Positions 8,298-17,217 of a DNA stretch of 64,000 nucleotides are shown piece after piece (the stretch's first letter is position 1; the number at the start of each line of letters is the position of its first letter). The notes under the pieces were generated by a model. That model was not told the DNA's origin, ran no database searches, and worked only from the letters and a program-made list of their open reading frames with translations. The stretch comes from JAQUTK01 sp963677415 (GTDB taxonomy: Bacteria > Bacteroidota > Bacteroidia > Bacteroidales > JAQUTK01), in assembly GCA_963677415.2 (NCBI GenBank), contig CAXXFJ010000044.1, positions 1 through 64,000 on the forward strand. Reading direction: 5' to 3'. The translations under genes and the position numbers were made by a program.

Positions 8298-10010
8298 ATG
8301 AAGAAGTTTACATTGGCCTTCCTGTTTGTAAGTGTTATAGTATCAGTTCGCATCATGGCACAGCCTCCGATACGGGTAGTCTGTGTCGGCAATAGTATTA
8401 CCGAGGGAGTTGGCGCTACAAGTGCCGCGAAAGCATGGCCTGCACAGCTTGGCAACTTGCTGGGTAGTCGCTACACCGTGTTGAATTGCGGGGTCAGTGG
8501 TACTACAATGTTGAAAAACGGAAGCTATCCCTACTGGAGTACGTCAAGATTTACCGAAGCCAAGAATAATAATCCTCAGATTCTTATTATCGCGCTAGGT
8601 ACCAATGACGCAGGTACTTCCAACTGGGGGCTGAAGGCTCAGTTTAAAACGGATTATCTTGCTATGATCACTGAGTTCAGAAAGCTGAATAGAAATCCGA
8701 TTATCTATCTCTGTTTCCCTGCTAAAGTGTTCTCAAATGCTACTCAGACATCAAATATCCAAAGTGAACTGATTCCTATCCTACGAGAGATCAGCAAGGA
8801 AGAAAACACCTACATCATTGATTTTTATACGGCGATGCTGTTTAAAGGATCTCTTTATCCTGATGGACTACATCCCAATGATGCAGGTGCAGTGGTGATG
8901 GCAAATGCAGCTTATAAAGTCATCAATAAGAAACAGGTTATTGTACCTTATGTATCTGTCAATAATCAAGACTCGGTAGAAACAACCTCACCTTCTGTGC
9001 CGGCAGGAGGAACATTGACATTAAAACCTCAGCCCGCACTTGGCACATGGGCATGGAAAGGGCCGAGTGGATTTACATCTACAGATCGGGTGGTCACCCT
9101 CTCTGATATCCAACTGAAAAACGGTGGTGCTTACACTGCCATTTATATCGATACACTGGGTATGAGAAGTGTGATGAACTTTATGGTTTCCATTGAAGGC
9201 TGTACCGCAGCTTCGATTACTTCGAATGTCCAGGTAAACAATGGCAGTTGGACTACTTCAACTTCTGTAACGACCAATCCGGGTGGATCGCTATCCTTTG
9301 ACCCGCGACCGACCACAGGTATCTGGTGCTGGACAGGCCCCAATGGTTTCTTCTCCAACTCAAGGACTTTCTCCCTGAACACGATCCTTCCCGAGCAGGC
9401 AGGTGACTATACCGCAACCTGTTATAATTCGACAGGATGTAAGAGCACTGTGACCATTAATGTTGCAGTGGAAGGAGAGGTAACCTGTCCGACACTTGTA
9501 CCTTACATGAATATCAACGCTACCTGGTCGCAAATAACTTCCGCAGTGATTAGTGAGGGTGGTGGTGTCACTTTTGGTCCGCAACCCTCTAATGGGGATT
9601 GGAGCTGGTCCGGTCCAAACGGTTTTTCTTCCAACAACAGAGAAGCGACAGTTAGTAACTTCACTGCTGCCAAATCAGGCAAGTACATCGGTTTATTTAC
9701 CAATGAAGTAGGATGCAAAGATAGTTTGGTTTTCACATTGAATGCAGTCAATACAGTGCTGGATCTTCCTGTGGATGATTCGGGAATGATAGTATATCCA
9801 AATCCGGCAACCGATAAAGTAACTTTCAAAAACGTCCCTGCCCACACAGCCATCACCGTTTGGGATGCAGCCGGACGTGTCTTGATGCGCATGAATTCAT
9901 CAGATGTCACTGAAGATGTTGATATAAAGGTGAGTGGTTGGAAAAGCGGAGTGTATTACATCTCACTGCTCAACAATGACACAAAGACTTTTAAAGTAAT
10001 CAAGAAATAA
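8298..10010 (+). CDS. Secreted SGNH/GDSL esterase with Ig-like repeats and type IX sorting domain
   Basis: A 570-residue exported protein (signal peptide to about residue 21). The SGNH hydrolase domain covers about 25-210: block I VCVGNSITEG (nucleophile S33), block II GVSGTTM, block III GTNDAG and block V DGLHPND with the catalytic Asp/His. The likely role is removing acyl groups from glycans. Three Ig-like repeats of about 90 residues follow (about 215-480), each with a W(A/C/S)W-GP-GF core. The C-terminus (about 490-570, YPNPATDKVTF...GVYYISLLNNDTKTFKVIKK) is a clear type A sorting domain, pointing to export by the type IX system and surface attachment. A strong terminator follows. Confidence 0.88.
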   Translation: MKKFTLAFLFVSVIVSVRIMAQPPIRVVCVGNSITEGVGATSAAKAWPAQLGNLLGSRYTVLNCGVSGTTMLKNGSYPYWSTSRFTEAKNNNPQILIIALGTNDAGTSNWGLKAQFKTDYLAMITEFRKLNRNPIIYLCFPAKVFSNATQTSNIQSELIPILREISKEENTYIIDFYTAMLFKGSLYPDGLHPNDAGAVVMANAAYKVINKKQVIVPYVSVNNQDSVETTSPSVPAGGTLTLKPQPALGTWAWKGPSGFTSTDRVVTLSDIQLKNGGAYTAIYIDTLGMRSVMNFMVSIEGCTAASITSNVQVNNGSWTTSTSVTTNPGGSLSFDPRPTTGIWCWTGPNGFFSNSRTFSLNTILPEQAGDYTATCYNSTGCKSTVTINVAVEGEVTCPTLVPYMNINATWSQITSAVISEGGGVTFGPQPSNGDWSWSGPNGFSSNNREATVSNFTAAKSGKYIGLFTNEVGCKDSLVFTLNAVNTVLDLPVDDSGMIVYPNPATDKVTFKNVPAHTAITVWDAAGRVLMRMNSSDVTEDVDIKVSGWKSGVYYISLLNNDTKTFKVIKK

Positions 10011-10034
10011 GTCATAGGTCTTGGTTATGGTTAG

Positions 10035-10072
10035 GCCCATCCTTCGCTTCACGCGTTGGATGGGCTCTTTTT
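10035..10072 (+). terminator. Rho-independent terminator after SGNH hydrolase
   Basis: GCCCATCC (10035-10042) pairs with GGATGGGC (10058-10065) and is followed by TCTTTTT. Confidence 0.85.
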
Positions 10073-10080
10073 ATCGGGAC

Positions 10081-10833
10081 TTAGTGATTACTCTTGTCTT
10101 TTATCAAGCCCTCATAATCAACCTTGTCGTATGTCAGACCCTCAACCTCTTCAAATGTGATATAATCAATCAAATCAAAATTGGTAGCTCCTTCTTTTGT
10201 AACCATCAGCAGATAGGAAGGCTTATTATCCGTGTTTAGCATTTGTTCTTTCCAAACAGCCACGCCCTTTTCCTTATTAATCAGATGAATAGTAAACACG
10301 TAGTTTCCCTTGTCCTCAATTTCTTGATGGCAAGTAATGACATATGTATTATCAGATTTTCGTTCGATAGATTTAATAATATGAGGCAGTGGCCCATCCA
10401 TATAGTTCTCAATGAGTAAGCTGTCTGAAATCAACTTGAAGCCATAACTCATCCCATCCAGATTATAGCGCCCTTTATAGCTATTGAGAGGCAGCCACTC
10501 TTTGGGAAGTCCCTGCAAATCATGTTTTACGAAAGGCTTAGGATACATCTTCTTTAGCGATTTATAATAGTATTCATACTCACTCTTACCCCGTTTGAGA
10601 TCCAGCTCAAAGGCGTTCATATATCTCTTATAGGATTCACTATTGCGATCCCTTTCTAAAAAGCATGCACTCACACACGTATCATGATCCACTACATAGA
10701 GTTGCTTGTAAAAGAAGAGCGTGTCATTCTTTACAAAAGGGCCTTTCACGGGTTCCATAAAACGGTTTTGTCCGTGGTTGGCTTGGGTTGAGACTGTTAG
10801 AGTCAGGATGAAGAGGAAGAGTATCATTTTCAT
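10081..10833 (-). CDS. Hypothetical secreted protein
   Basis: A 250-residue protein starting MKMILFLFILTLTVSTQA, a clear Sec signal peptide. The rest is soluble and charged, with no domain I recognise. It is the last gene of the minus-strand BspA-like operon; the previous gene stops at 10884, 50 bases upstream. An ATG at 10887 would overlap that gene and add 18 residues before the signal peptide, so 10833 is preferred. Function is unknown. Confidence 0.75.
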   Translation of the reverse strand: MKMILFLFILTLTVSTQANHGQNRFMEPVKGPFVKNDTLFFYKQLYVVDHDTCVSACFLERDRNSESYKRYMNAFELDLKRGKSEYEYYYKSLKKMYPKPFVKHDLQGLPKEWLPLNSYKGRYNLDGMSYGFKLISDSLLIENYMDGPLPHIIKSIERKSDNTYVITCHQEIEDKGNYVFTIHLINKEKGVAVWKEQMLNTDNKPSYLLMVTKEGATNFDLIDYITFEEVEGLTYDKVDYEGLIKDKSNH

Positions 10834-10883
10834 TGTATGGTAATTTGTGGAGGAAGTGGCGATGCTATTAAATGAACGTACTT

Positions 10884-11834
10884 TCAAGGATAGAGGATTC
10901 TTTTTCCATAATGAATCTCTTTCAGCTTTTTGCTGTAATCGAATGCATTATCAGCGATTGATGTTACACTCTCCGGAATAGTAAGTGAAGTAAGATTAGG
11001 ACAAAAGCTAAAAGTGAGTTCTTCAATCTTTGTAACGTTTCCCGGGATTGTCAAAGTAGTTAATCCGCAACCGGCGAAGGCACTCTTGCCAATAGTACTA
11101 ACACTTTTAGGAATAGTAAGAATATCAAGTTTTCGGGCGAAATAGAAAGCATTGGCTCCAATAGAAGTTACACTCTCAGGAATAGTGACAGAGACGAGAT
11201 CACATCCGGCAAAAGCAAAGTCACCAATGGTTGTGACACCCGAAGGAATGGTATAGCTCGTTGCTTTGGCATTAGGATAAGCAAAGAGGACTGATTTAAA
11301 GTTGGAAAACAAGACCCCGTCTTCAACTGAATAAAATATAATCCCTTTTTCTACAGCAAACTGAGTCAATGCCCTGCATCCACTAAAAGCCTCGTTGCCA
11401 ATTATAGATACATTTTTCGGGATAAGTAATGAAGTAAGAGCTGAACATCCCTCAAAAGCATATGAATGAATAACGGTAACACTCTGCGGTATGGTGATAG
11501 AACGAATTTCGTTACAACCGAAGAAAGCTTGACTTCCAATGATAGTGACTATATATTGTTTCCCTTCATAGTCCACCTTTTCAGGAATGACAACATCTCC
11601 GGCTATCGGACGAGGAGGCTCTTCCGGCTTCCTTACAGAAGAATCAGCTGTAACGCTCGCACTCATTCTGCCATTATCGACGTGTAAAGAACGATAGTCA
11701 TCGTTTCGCATCATTACTGTTACAGACTTAGCATCCGGATTGATACTATATCGCAAATTGTTGCTCCAGAAATCGGTAGCTTGCGCTGCAAAAGCGATTA
11801 GGAGACTGACTGAGAGGATTACCAGCTTTTTCAT
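10884..11834 (-). CDS. BspA-like leucine-rich repeat protein
   Basis: A 316-residue exported protein (signal peptide MKKLVILSVSLLIAFAAQA). A short N-terminal domain shared with its neighbours (FWSNNLRYSINPDAKSVTV) is followed by about eight LRR_5 repeats of roughly 23 residues, of the type ITIPxSVTxIGxxAFxGC. Such proteins bind host or matrix proteins in Treponema, Tannerella and Bacteroides. It lacks the C-terminal sorting-like tail of the next two genes, ending at KEIHYGKRILYP just after a repeat, so it may be truncated or held differently. It is third in the operon, 26 bases after its neighbour. Confidence 0.85.
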   Translation of the reverse strand: MKKLVILSVSLLIAFAAQATDFWSNNLRYSINPDAKSVTVMMRNDDYRSLHVDNGRMSASVTADSSVRKPEEPPRPIAGDVVIPEKVDYEGKQYIVTIIGSQAFFGCNEIRSITIPQSVTVIHSYAFEGCSALTSLLIPKNVSIIGNEAFSGCRALTQFAVEKGIIFYSVEDGVLFSNFKSVLFAYPNAKATSYTIPSGVTTIGDFAFAGCDLVSVTIPESVTSIGANAFYFARKLDILTIPKSVSTIGKSAFAGCGLTTLTIPGNVTKIEELTFSFCPNLTSLTIPESVTSIADNAFDYSKKLKEIHYGKRILYP

Positions 11835-11860
11835 GTTACTTGTATTTGATGTTCCGTTTC

Positions 11861-13453
11861 TTACATTACTACTTTGAAAGCCTGATCACCCACCTTCACA
11901 AGGTAAAGTGCTCCGGCAGGTAGAGCGATCCGCTGTTCCTCTCCGTTGGCAGCGAGTGTCACAATCTGAATCCCGGTAGTCGAATAGACCGTGATGGAGG
12001 TGCCGGCTTCAGCGCCTTTCACTACGATGCCATCACTCTCTGTGAAGATTGTTGCTTGTGAGGCTTCGTTTTCAGGTTCAGAAGTTGATATGGCGTAAAT
12101 GTGCGTAAAATCCTTCCAGATATCTGCGGAGAGATAGGCAACCATTGCTCCCTTATATACACGTAAAATACAAGAATCTTGATTCACTCCTTCAAATACC
12201 GAAGGGTCAATTGTAGGAGGAGTCAGACTATGGGACTCGAAATACTTTAATCCCGAACAATCCTGAAAAGCACCCGTAGCTATTGAATCTGCAATAATCT
12301 CAACAGAGTAAATAGTTGGACAATACGAGAATGCATAGGCACCTATGTAATTTTGAGCCGGAGCACGTTCTATCTCTGTTTCATCAGTATTACTACCGAA
12401 AGATTGTAAGGACGAACCAGTTGGAATTGGCATAAATGGTAGCCCTACATTTTCCAGAGCCGGACAATGAGCAAAAGCATAATCCCCAACTGAAATCTTA
12501 TGAAAGGCTTCGACACCTATTAAAGAGAGCCGGTCGCAATCCTGAAAGGCAGCTTTTCCGATAAAATAGAAATCACAATCCCAGATTAGAAAGGAAGTAA
12601 TGCTGTCGCAGTTATAAAAAACAGAATCACCAATACCATTCACAATAAGAAGTCTCTTTTTATATGTCACGTAACTTGAAATCTGAAGTTCCCCGGAAAT
12701 AGATCCTTTATGGCCGGATATGTATGCATACGTAAAATCACTGTTCGCTGTGTACTCCAGTTTATCAACAGTAAAAGTCTTCTGCAGCTCATCCATATTC
12801 TTAAAATCACTCCAGCCTTCTACCTGTTCATAGTCGGCTTTTGAACCTTCAGGCATATATAGAGTGCATGAGTCCTTGTCTATCTCACTGAATGAATTAT
12901 CCACAGCAGGAGGAGTTGCATTTATGACATAGAGATTCCTTAATCCATAGCAACCTTCCAAAGCAGCTCCACCGATTGAAGTGATATTCTTGGGAATTGT
13001 CATGGAAACAATGCTCCTGCAACCCTGAAAAGCACCCTCTCCAATTGAAGTTACGCCAGAAGGAATAGTTAAGTAGCTTAAATTATAGCTTTCAGCGAAG
13101 AGATAATCTGCAATGGAAGTAATTGCAGACGGAAGTGTGACTGTAACAATGCCTGTACATCCATAAAAGGCTGCTTTACCTATTAAGGTAATCCCTACGG
13201 ACATATTCACATTCCTAAGTTCTGTACAACCCGCAAAAGTGGAGTCGGCAATCGCATTAACAAGATAAGTTTCCCCGGCATACTGCACGCTTGATGGGAG
13301 TTCCAGGTATCCCGGGAGAATGCCGTATTTGCCCGAAATAGTCACCGATGTACCATCGCTATTTGTCGAGTATTTTAAATAGTTGACCCTAAAGTCAGAT
13401 GCTTGTGCCGCAAAGGTGAGCAGGAAGCTGATGGAAAGTAATAGTAATTTCAT
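11861..13453 (-). CDS. BspA-like leucine-rich repeat protein with C-terminal tail
   Basis: A 530-residue exported protein. Signal peptide, short N-terminal domain (DFRVNYLKYSTNSDGTSVTI), one LRR_5 block (about 65-215), a second copy of the N-terminal domain (about 235-290) and a second LRR block (about 290-445) are followed by a type A-like C-terminal domain (FTESDGIVVKGAEAGTSITV through YLVKVGDQAFKVVM). The C-terminal 70 residues are nearly identical in DNA and protein to those of the next gene upstream, while the repeat parts differ. It sits 32 bases after that gene in the operon. A role in adhesion is inferred from the family. Confidence 0.87.
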   Translation of the reverse strand: MKLLLLSISFLLTFAAQASDFRVNYLKYSTNSDGTSVTISGKYGILPGYLELPSSVQYAGETYLVNAIADSTFAGCTELRNVNMSVGITLIGKAAFYGCTGIVTVTLPSAITSIADYLFAESYNLSYLTIPSGVTSIGEGAFQGCRSIVSMTIPKNITSIGGAALEGCYGLRNLYVINATPPAVDNSFSEIDKDSCTLYMPEGSKADYEQVEGWSDFKNMDELQKTFTVDKLEYTANSDFTYAYISGHKGSISGELQISSYVTYKKRLLIVNGIGDSVFYNCDSITSFLIWDCDFYFIGKAAFQDCDRLSLIGVEAFHKISVGDYAFAHCPALENVGLPFMPIPTGSSLQSFGSNTDETEIERAPAQNYIGAYAFSYCPTIYSVEIIADSIATGAFQDCSGLKYFESHSLTPPTIDPSVFEGVNQDSCILRVYKGAMVAYLSADIWKDFTHIYAISTSEPENEASQATIFTESDGIVVKGAEAGTSITVYSTTGIQIVTLAANGEEQRIALPAGALYLVKVGDQAFKVVM

Positions 13454-13485
13454 GAGTATGTGTTTTGAGTCTCTTTTTGCGTTTC

Positions 13486-15009
13486 TTACATTGCCACCTT
13501 GAAAGCCTGATCACCCACCTTCACCAGGTAAAGAGCTCCGACAGGTAGAGCAATCCGTTGCTCGTCGCCGTTGGCAGTGAGTGTCACAAGCTGAATCCCA
13601 GAAGCAGAATAGACTGTGATGGAGGTGCCGGCTTCAGCGCCTTTCACTACGATGCCGTCACTCTCTGTGAAGATTGTCGCTTGAGAGGCTTCGTTTTCAG
13701 GTTCAGAATCCGGGTAAAATACAGAGACCTTTGTAAAGTCTTTCCACTGGTTAGCAGCCGCATATTTAGATGTAGTTCTGTAAGGTACGTACAAAGTACA
13801 AGTGCTTTTATTTACACCACTGAAGACCTCCGCACCCAATGTCGGGGGTGTCTTCTCGTACGTTACGAATGCCTCGAGGGCAGAGCAACCTTGAAAAGCC
13901 TGTGAACCAATAGTGCTTGATGGCAGAAGAACAGTTTCTCCAATGAGTTTCGCTCTAGTCTGAGAGAGTTGATAATCATCAGAAGTAAAAAAATTAGTGT
14001 ATTCTCCAAAGGTAAATTCCTTTAGTCTGGAGCAATTTTTGAATCCACATGAGCCAATAGACCGAAGAGTCCATAGGGTAGTTGCATATTCAAGAGAATC
14101 ACACTCTTTGAAGACAGAGTCTTTTATCGCCGTGATCCTATAGAGTTTGTCGTTATACTTCACATAGTCGTCAATGAAAAGAGTGCCTTTTGGCCTGTTG
14201 ACATATCCGATTATGGATACAGAGTCAGCATTGATTGCGAACTTTAGATTACCGGCTGTAAATGTCTCGATGATATCTCCAAACTTATTCCACTCATTGG
14301 CAGCAGTATAAGCCGCTTTTGCACCTGCCGGCACATACACAGTTATTGGACTTAAAGGCATACTCCCGAATGCATGTTCTTCCAGTAAAGGAGGTGTGGA
14401 TGAGTTGCAATGTATTTCTTTTATAGAAATACAGTCGGAAAATGCAGTTTCCCAAATAGAAGTGACGCCCTTGCCAATCGTGACAGATGTCAGATTGGGA
14501 CAACTACCAAACGCATAAGCCATAAGCGTGGTGGCACTGTCAGGGATAACAATAGAACTAATTCCTGTAGCTGAGAGTGCAAATCTTCCAATTGTTTTAA
14601 TACTATCCGGAAGCGTGATAGAAGTCAGCATCTTACAAGAATAAAACATATAATCCCCAAGTGAGTCCTTTGTTGTATAAGTCCCATGCATCGTCGCGTA
14701 ATAGGCATCGCCACCACTGACAATGTTTGCACCTGAGATATCAAGTACTGATAGACTTCCGGTACCGGTGCTTCCTCCTTCGCGAAGAGTTCCCGCCATT
14801 GCTTTGATAAAGAGAATATCGCTGCCATTCAAAACACCCGTCAAAGTAAGATCAGTAATTTGAAACTTCTCATCCTCAGTAATCAAAGTTTTTAACGTGC
14901 CGGCAGTTGCCACATGAACTGTCTTGCTAATCGCTGCCTGCAAGTGTATACTGAGTAATAACCAAGCGATTACCAGTAACGATTTAAGAATAAGATTTTG
15001 TTTCTTCAT
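13486..15009 (-). CDS. BspA-like leucine-rich repeat protein, first gene of operon
   Basis: A 507-residue exported protein (signal peptide to about residue 25, MKKQNLILKSLLVIAWLLLSIHLQA). The N-terminal part (about 30-120) resembles the non-repeat cap of BspA-like proteins (ITDLTLTGVLNGSDILFIKAM, LDISGANIV). LRR_5 repeats follow in two blocks, and then the shared C-terminal tail ends ALYLVKVGDQAFKVAM. A -7 box TAACTTTG lies 51 bases upstream, so this gene probably leads an operon through 10081. Confidence 0.86.
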   Translation of the reverse strand: MKKQNLILKSLLVIAWLLLSIHLQAAISKTVHVATAGTLKTLITEDEKFQITDLTLTGVLNGSDILFIKAMAGTLREGGSTGTGSLSVLDISGANIVSGGDAYYATMHGTYTTKDSLGDYMFYSCKMLTSITLPDSIKTIGRFALSATGISSIVIPDSATTLMAYAFGSCPNLTSVTIGKGVTSIWETAFSDCISIKEIHCNSSTPPLLEEHAFGSMPLSPITVYVPAGAKAAYTAANEWNKFGDIIETFTAGNLKFAINADSVSIIGYVNRPKGTLFIDDYVKYNDKLYRITAIKDSVFKECDSLEYATTLWTLRSIGSCGFKNCSRLKEFTFGEYTNFFTSDDYQLSQTRAKLIGETVLLPSSTIGSQAFQGCSALEAFVTYEKTPPTLGAEVFSGVNKSTCTLYVPYRTTSKYAAANQWKDFTKVSVFYPDSEPENEASQATIFTESDGIVVKGAEAGTSITVYSASGIQLVTLTANGDEQRIALPVGALYLVKVGDQAFKVAM

Positions 15010-15059
15010 GCGTACTATGTGTTTGAACGATCACATTTAGGCTTTTCCAATAATAGTCT

Positions 15060-15067
15060 CAAAGTTA
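15060..15067 (-). promoter_or_regulatory. Putative -7 box (TAACTTTG) of BspA-like operon
   Basis: TAACTTTG on the minus strand, 51 bases before the start at 15009, fits TAnnTTTG. Confidence 0.45.
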
Positions 15068-15156
15068 GTAATAATATTTAATTATCATTCAAATGAATAA
15101 TAATTCTAATAGTCAAGACTATTGAAATCCGGCTTACCATTAATAGGGAAATATGA

Positions 15157-15204
15157 AGTACGGCAGCAAGTAGGAGTGAGGAACTCCGAACTTGCTACCG
15201 TACT
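15157..15204. terminator. Hairpin downstream of BspA-like remnant
   Basis: AGTACGGCAGCAAGT (15157-15171) pairs with ACTTGCTACCGTACT (15190-15204) with one mismatch. It is just downstream of the remnant at 15236-15403 on the minus strand and was probably its terminator. The T run after it is weak. Confidence 0.5.
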
Positions 15205-15235
15205 TATTTATTTCAGCTGAGAATACCCTGTCGTA

Positions 15236-15403
15236 TTATAAAGCTACTTTCAGGGTCTGTCTTCCTGCTTGTATCAGATAAACCGCATTTTGAGGTACAG
15301 TTACCCGAATGATATCATTCGCTGCTTTATAGTTTTGAATCAATGCATCCGACTCTGTACAGATAGCGATCTGTAAACTTTCTTCCGCACATTCGATCCG
15401 GAT
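15236..15403 (-). pseudogene. C-terminal remnant of a BspA-like protein gene
   Basis: The minus strand encodes ECAEESLQIAICTESDALIQ, then a segment ending VPQNAVYLIQAGRQTLKVAL and a TAA stop. This matches the C-terminus of the BspA-like protein at 46333-48243 (VPQNAVYLIQTASQTVKVAL) rather than its close neighbours. The frame is closed upstream by TGA at 15406-15404 and no repeat region precedes it, so only the tail survives. Confidence 0.75.
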
Positions 15404-15710
15404 TCACCTTTTATCTTGTAGGTATATTGATTGTCTTTCTTGACTACCAGTTTAGGGGTAATCATCTGTTGGTCCTTTTGGCCTCTCTGTTGTTTTTTCG
15501 AATTTCGATTTAGGAATGAGTAAAAAAGTACTATTTATCTACACCACCTACACCATGGACTGCCTCTCAGTATACTGTATGGCATGTCAGTAACGTCAAA
15601 AAAACATTGCTCTTCCTAATTTGCATACAGTTTTATTTGCTAAAAGGTCGTTTTGTATACATCTTTCATTGCTGAGCAACTCCCAAACCGTCAAAGGCAA
15701 CCCCCTTTGC

Positions 15711-15848
15711 CGTCATAACGAGCTTGACCAGGGAGATTGCGGGTCGGTGTCCGCAATGACAGCACCCTCCCCACATCGTCAAATGCAACCCCCATACCGT
15801 CAATGGCAGCTGCCCCTTACTGTCATTGCGGGCTTGAGCCGCAATCTA
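15711..15848. repeat. Two REP-like GTCATTGCGGGCTTGA units
   Basis: At 15821-15847 the sequence GTCATTGCGGGCTTGAGCCGCAATC forms an imperfect hairpin. At 15711-15762 a diverged relative (GTCATAACGAGCTTGACC, then GGGAGATTGCGGGTCGGTGT and CCGCAATGAC) also folds back. Related GTCATTGCGGGCTTGACCCGCAATC repeats are scattered in many bacterial genomes. Confidence 0.55.
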
Positions 15849-15952
15849 TGAATCAACCAGAGGAAAAAGTCTTTCAAACAGGGAACGTAAATCAACCGAA
15901 CCTGAAGATAAAAGTCAGCAACAAGGATGCCTTTCTTGTTTTGAAGTTCAAT

Positions 15953-16002
15953 ATAGCTATCTTGTGCCGCAATATAGCTATATTGCGGCACAAGATAGCT
16001 AT
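15953..16002. repeat. Perfect 50-bp palindrome
   Basis: Each base of 15953-15977 pairs with 16002-15978 with no spacer: 25-nt arms beginning ATAGCTATCTTGTGCCGCAA. It sits between the conserved blocks GTTTTGAAGTTCAAT and CCGTGCTT of the dispersed element, where copy A has an unrelated inverted repeat. Confidence 0.95.
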
Positions 16003-16245
16003 TCCGTGCTTCAGAACGAAAAATGAGTCAGGGAGCGTGACTTTTACTGATTTGGGTAGACACTTTTTTTCCCTTTAAACGGAGAAACTAGACATATCAG
16101 AAAGTTTATACTGAAAGTCTAGACACCTTCACTACTTCCATACTAGAATCGTTTACACCAGATGGATATGCCAGAACCAGACTTGCTGTTGGGTAAGAAT
16201 GGATGGTGCTCGATGCACCATTCATTCTTTAACCAGTCTGATGCC

Positions 16246-17217
16246 TTAAACCGTCACCTGGATTTGCTGCTGGGTAGACAAAAGTACATCATTATTTTGC
16301 ATGTTAGTCTTACGTGATGCATAAACTTTTGTTTTCCACATTCTTTTTTGTTCTCCAGTCTGTTGGTGAGCAGCTTCCGGGGTAAGCATCCCTATGCTCA
16401 TATGGGGCCTCCTGGTATTGTAAAAAGAAATATACCGGCCAATAACAGACCGGGCCTGATCTATATTCTTAAAATGCCTGTCACAATAGATGCGTTCCTG
16501 TTTTATGATACCATTTACCCGTTCTGCAATTGCATTGTCAGTGGGCTTGTACTCCTCAGTCATACTGATCGTGATGTTATACTCGTTAAGTTTTTTAATA
16601 TAAATATCACAACAGTATTGTACTCCCCGGTCAGAATGATGAATCAAACCTGTAAGGTCATTCCGGTCTGTCTGGCTGATAGCATCACTCAAGGCATCCA
16701 GTGTGATGGCAGCCTTCAATGTGTCAGCCAGCTTCCATCCTATAATCTTATGTGAGTACGCATCGGTAATCAAGTGCAAATAGCAACAGCCAACATCCAT
16801 GCTTATATATGTGATATCACTCACCCACAATTGATTGGGCCCGGTAGGTACAAAATCCTTTATCCGGTTCTTGTATTTGTGATACCGATGATTGGAATTT
16901 GTCGTATGTCGTGGCTTGGGACGATTAAGCATCAGCTTGTTGCGTCGCAACAACTTGAAGAAATTGTCGCGACCGGGAACACGATCCTGCCCGAAGACGC
17001 AGCAGATCATGATGAAGAGTTTGAAGCAACCGATGCCCGGATCTTCCTCGCGGATTTCTTTTACCGCATCCAAAAGCTCCCTGTTATGTTTGCTTTCCTG
17101 CTCATAGTCAGTTTTCAACTGGTAGTAAGCCTGACGGCAATGGCCAAATAGTCTGCAAGCAGCCTTTACGTTTGTATCATGCTGCTCAACCAGTATCGTG
17201 ACTACCTGGCCCCAGCT
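16246..17217 (-). CDS. IS3-family transposase OrfB (frameshift product part)
   Basis: This is the DDE integrase part of the transposase. Conserved motifs are WVSDITYI (first Asp), HHSDRGVQYC (second Asp) and ERVNGIIKQE (Glu), with the usual HTH_21-like segment before them. OrfB has no ATG near its start. Its frame reads back through SWGQVVTILVEQHD to the A7G slippery run, so it is made as an OrfAB fusion; a TTG at 17118 gives a 290-residue frame but is probably not the real start. The catalytic region looks intact. Confidence 0.88.
   Translation of the reverse strand, partial: SWGQVVTILVEQHDTNVKAACRLFGHCRQAYYQLKTDYEQESKHNRELLDAVKEIREEDPGIGCFKLFIMICCVFGQDRVPGRDNFFKLLRRNKLMLNRPKPRHTTNSNHRYHKYKNRIKDFVPTGPNQLWVSDITYISMDVGCCYLHLITDAYSHKIIGWKLADTLKAAITLDALSDAISQTDRNDLTGLIHHSDRGVQYCCDIYIKKLNEYNITISMTEEYKPTDNAIAERVNGIIKQERIYCDRHFKNIDQARSVIGRYISFYNTRRPHMSIGMLTPEAAHQQTGEQKRMWKTKVYASRKTNMQNNDVLLSTQQQIQVTV

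Larger units (their letters stand above)
15540..16047. repeat. Dispersed non-coding element, copy B, left part
   Basis: This shares ordered blocks with 2221-2639 and continues beyond the inserted IS at 17626-17690. It has an extra insert (about 15685-15850) with two REP-like units and three CGTCAAxGGCA motifs. It contains the perfect palindrome 15953-16002. No supported gene lies between 15404 and the IS. Confidence 0.7.
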
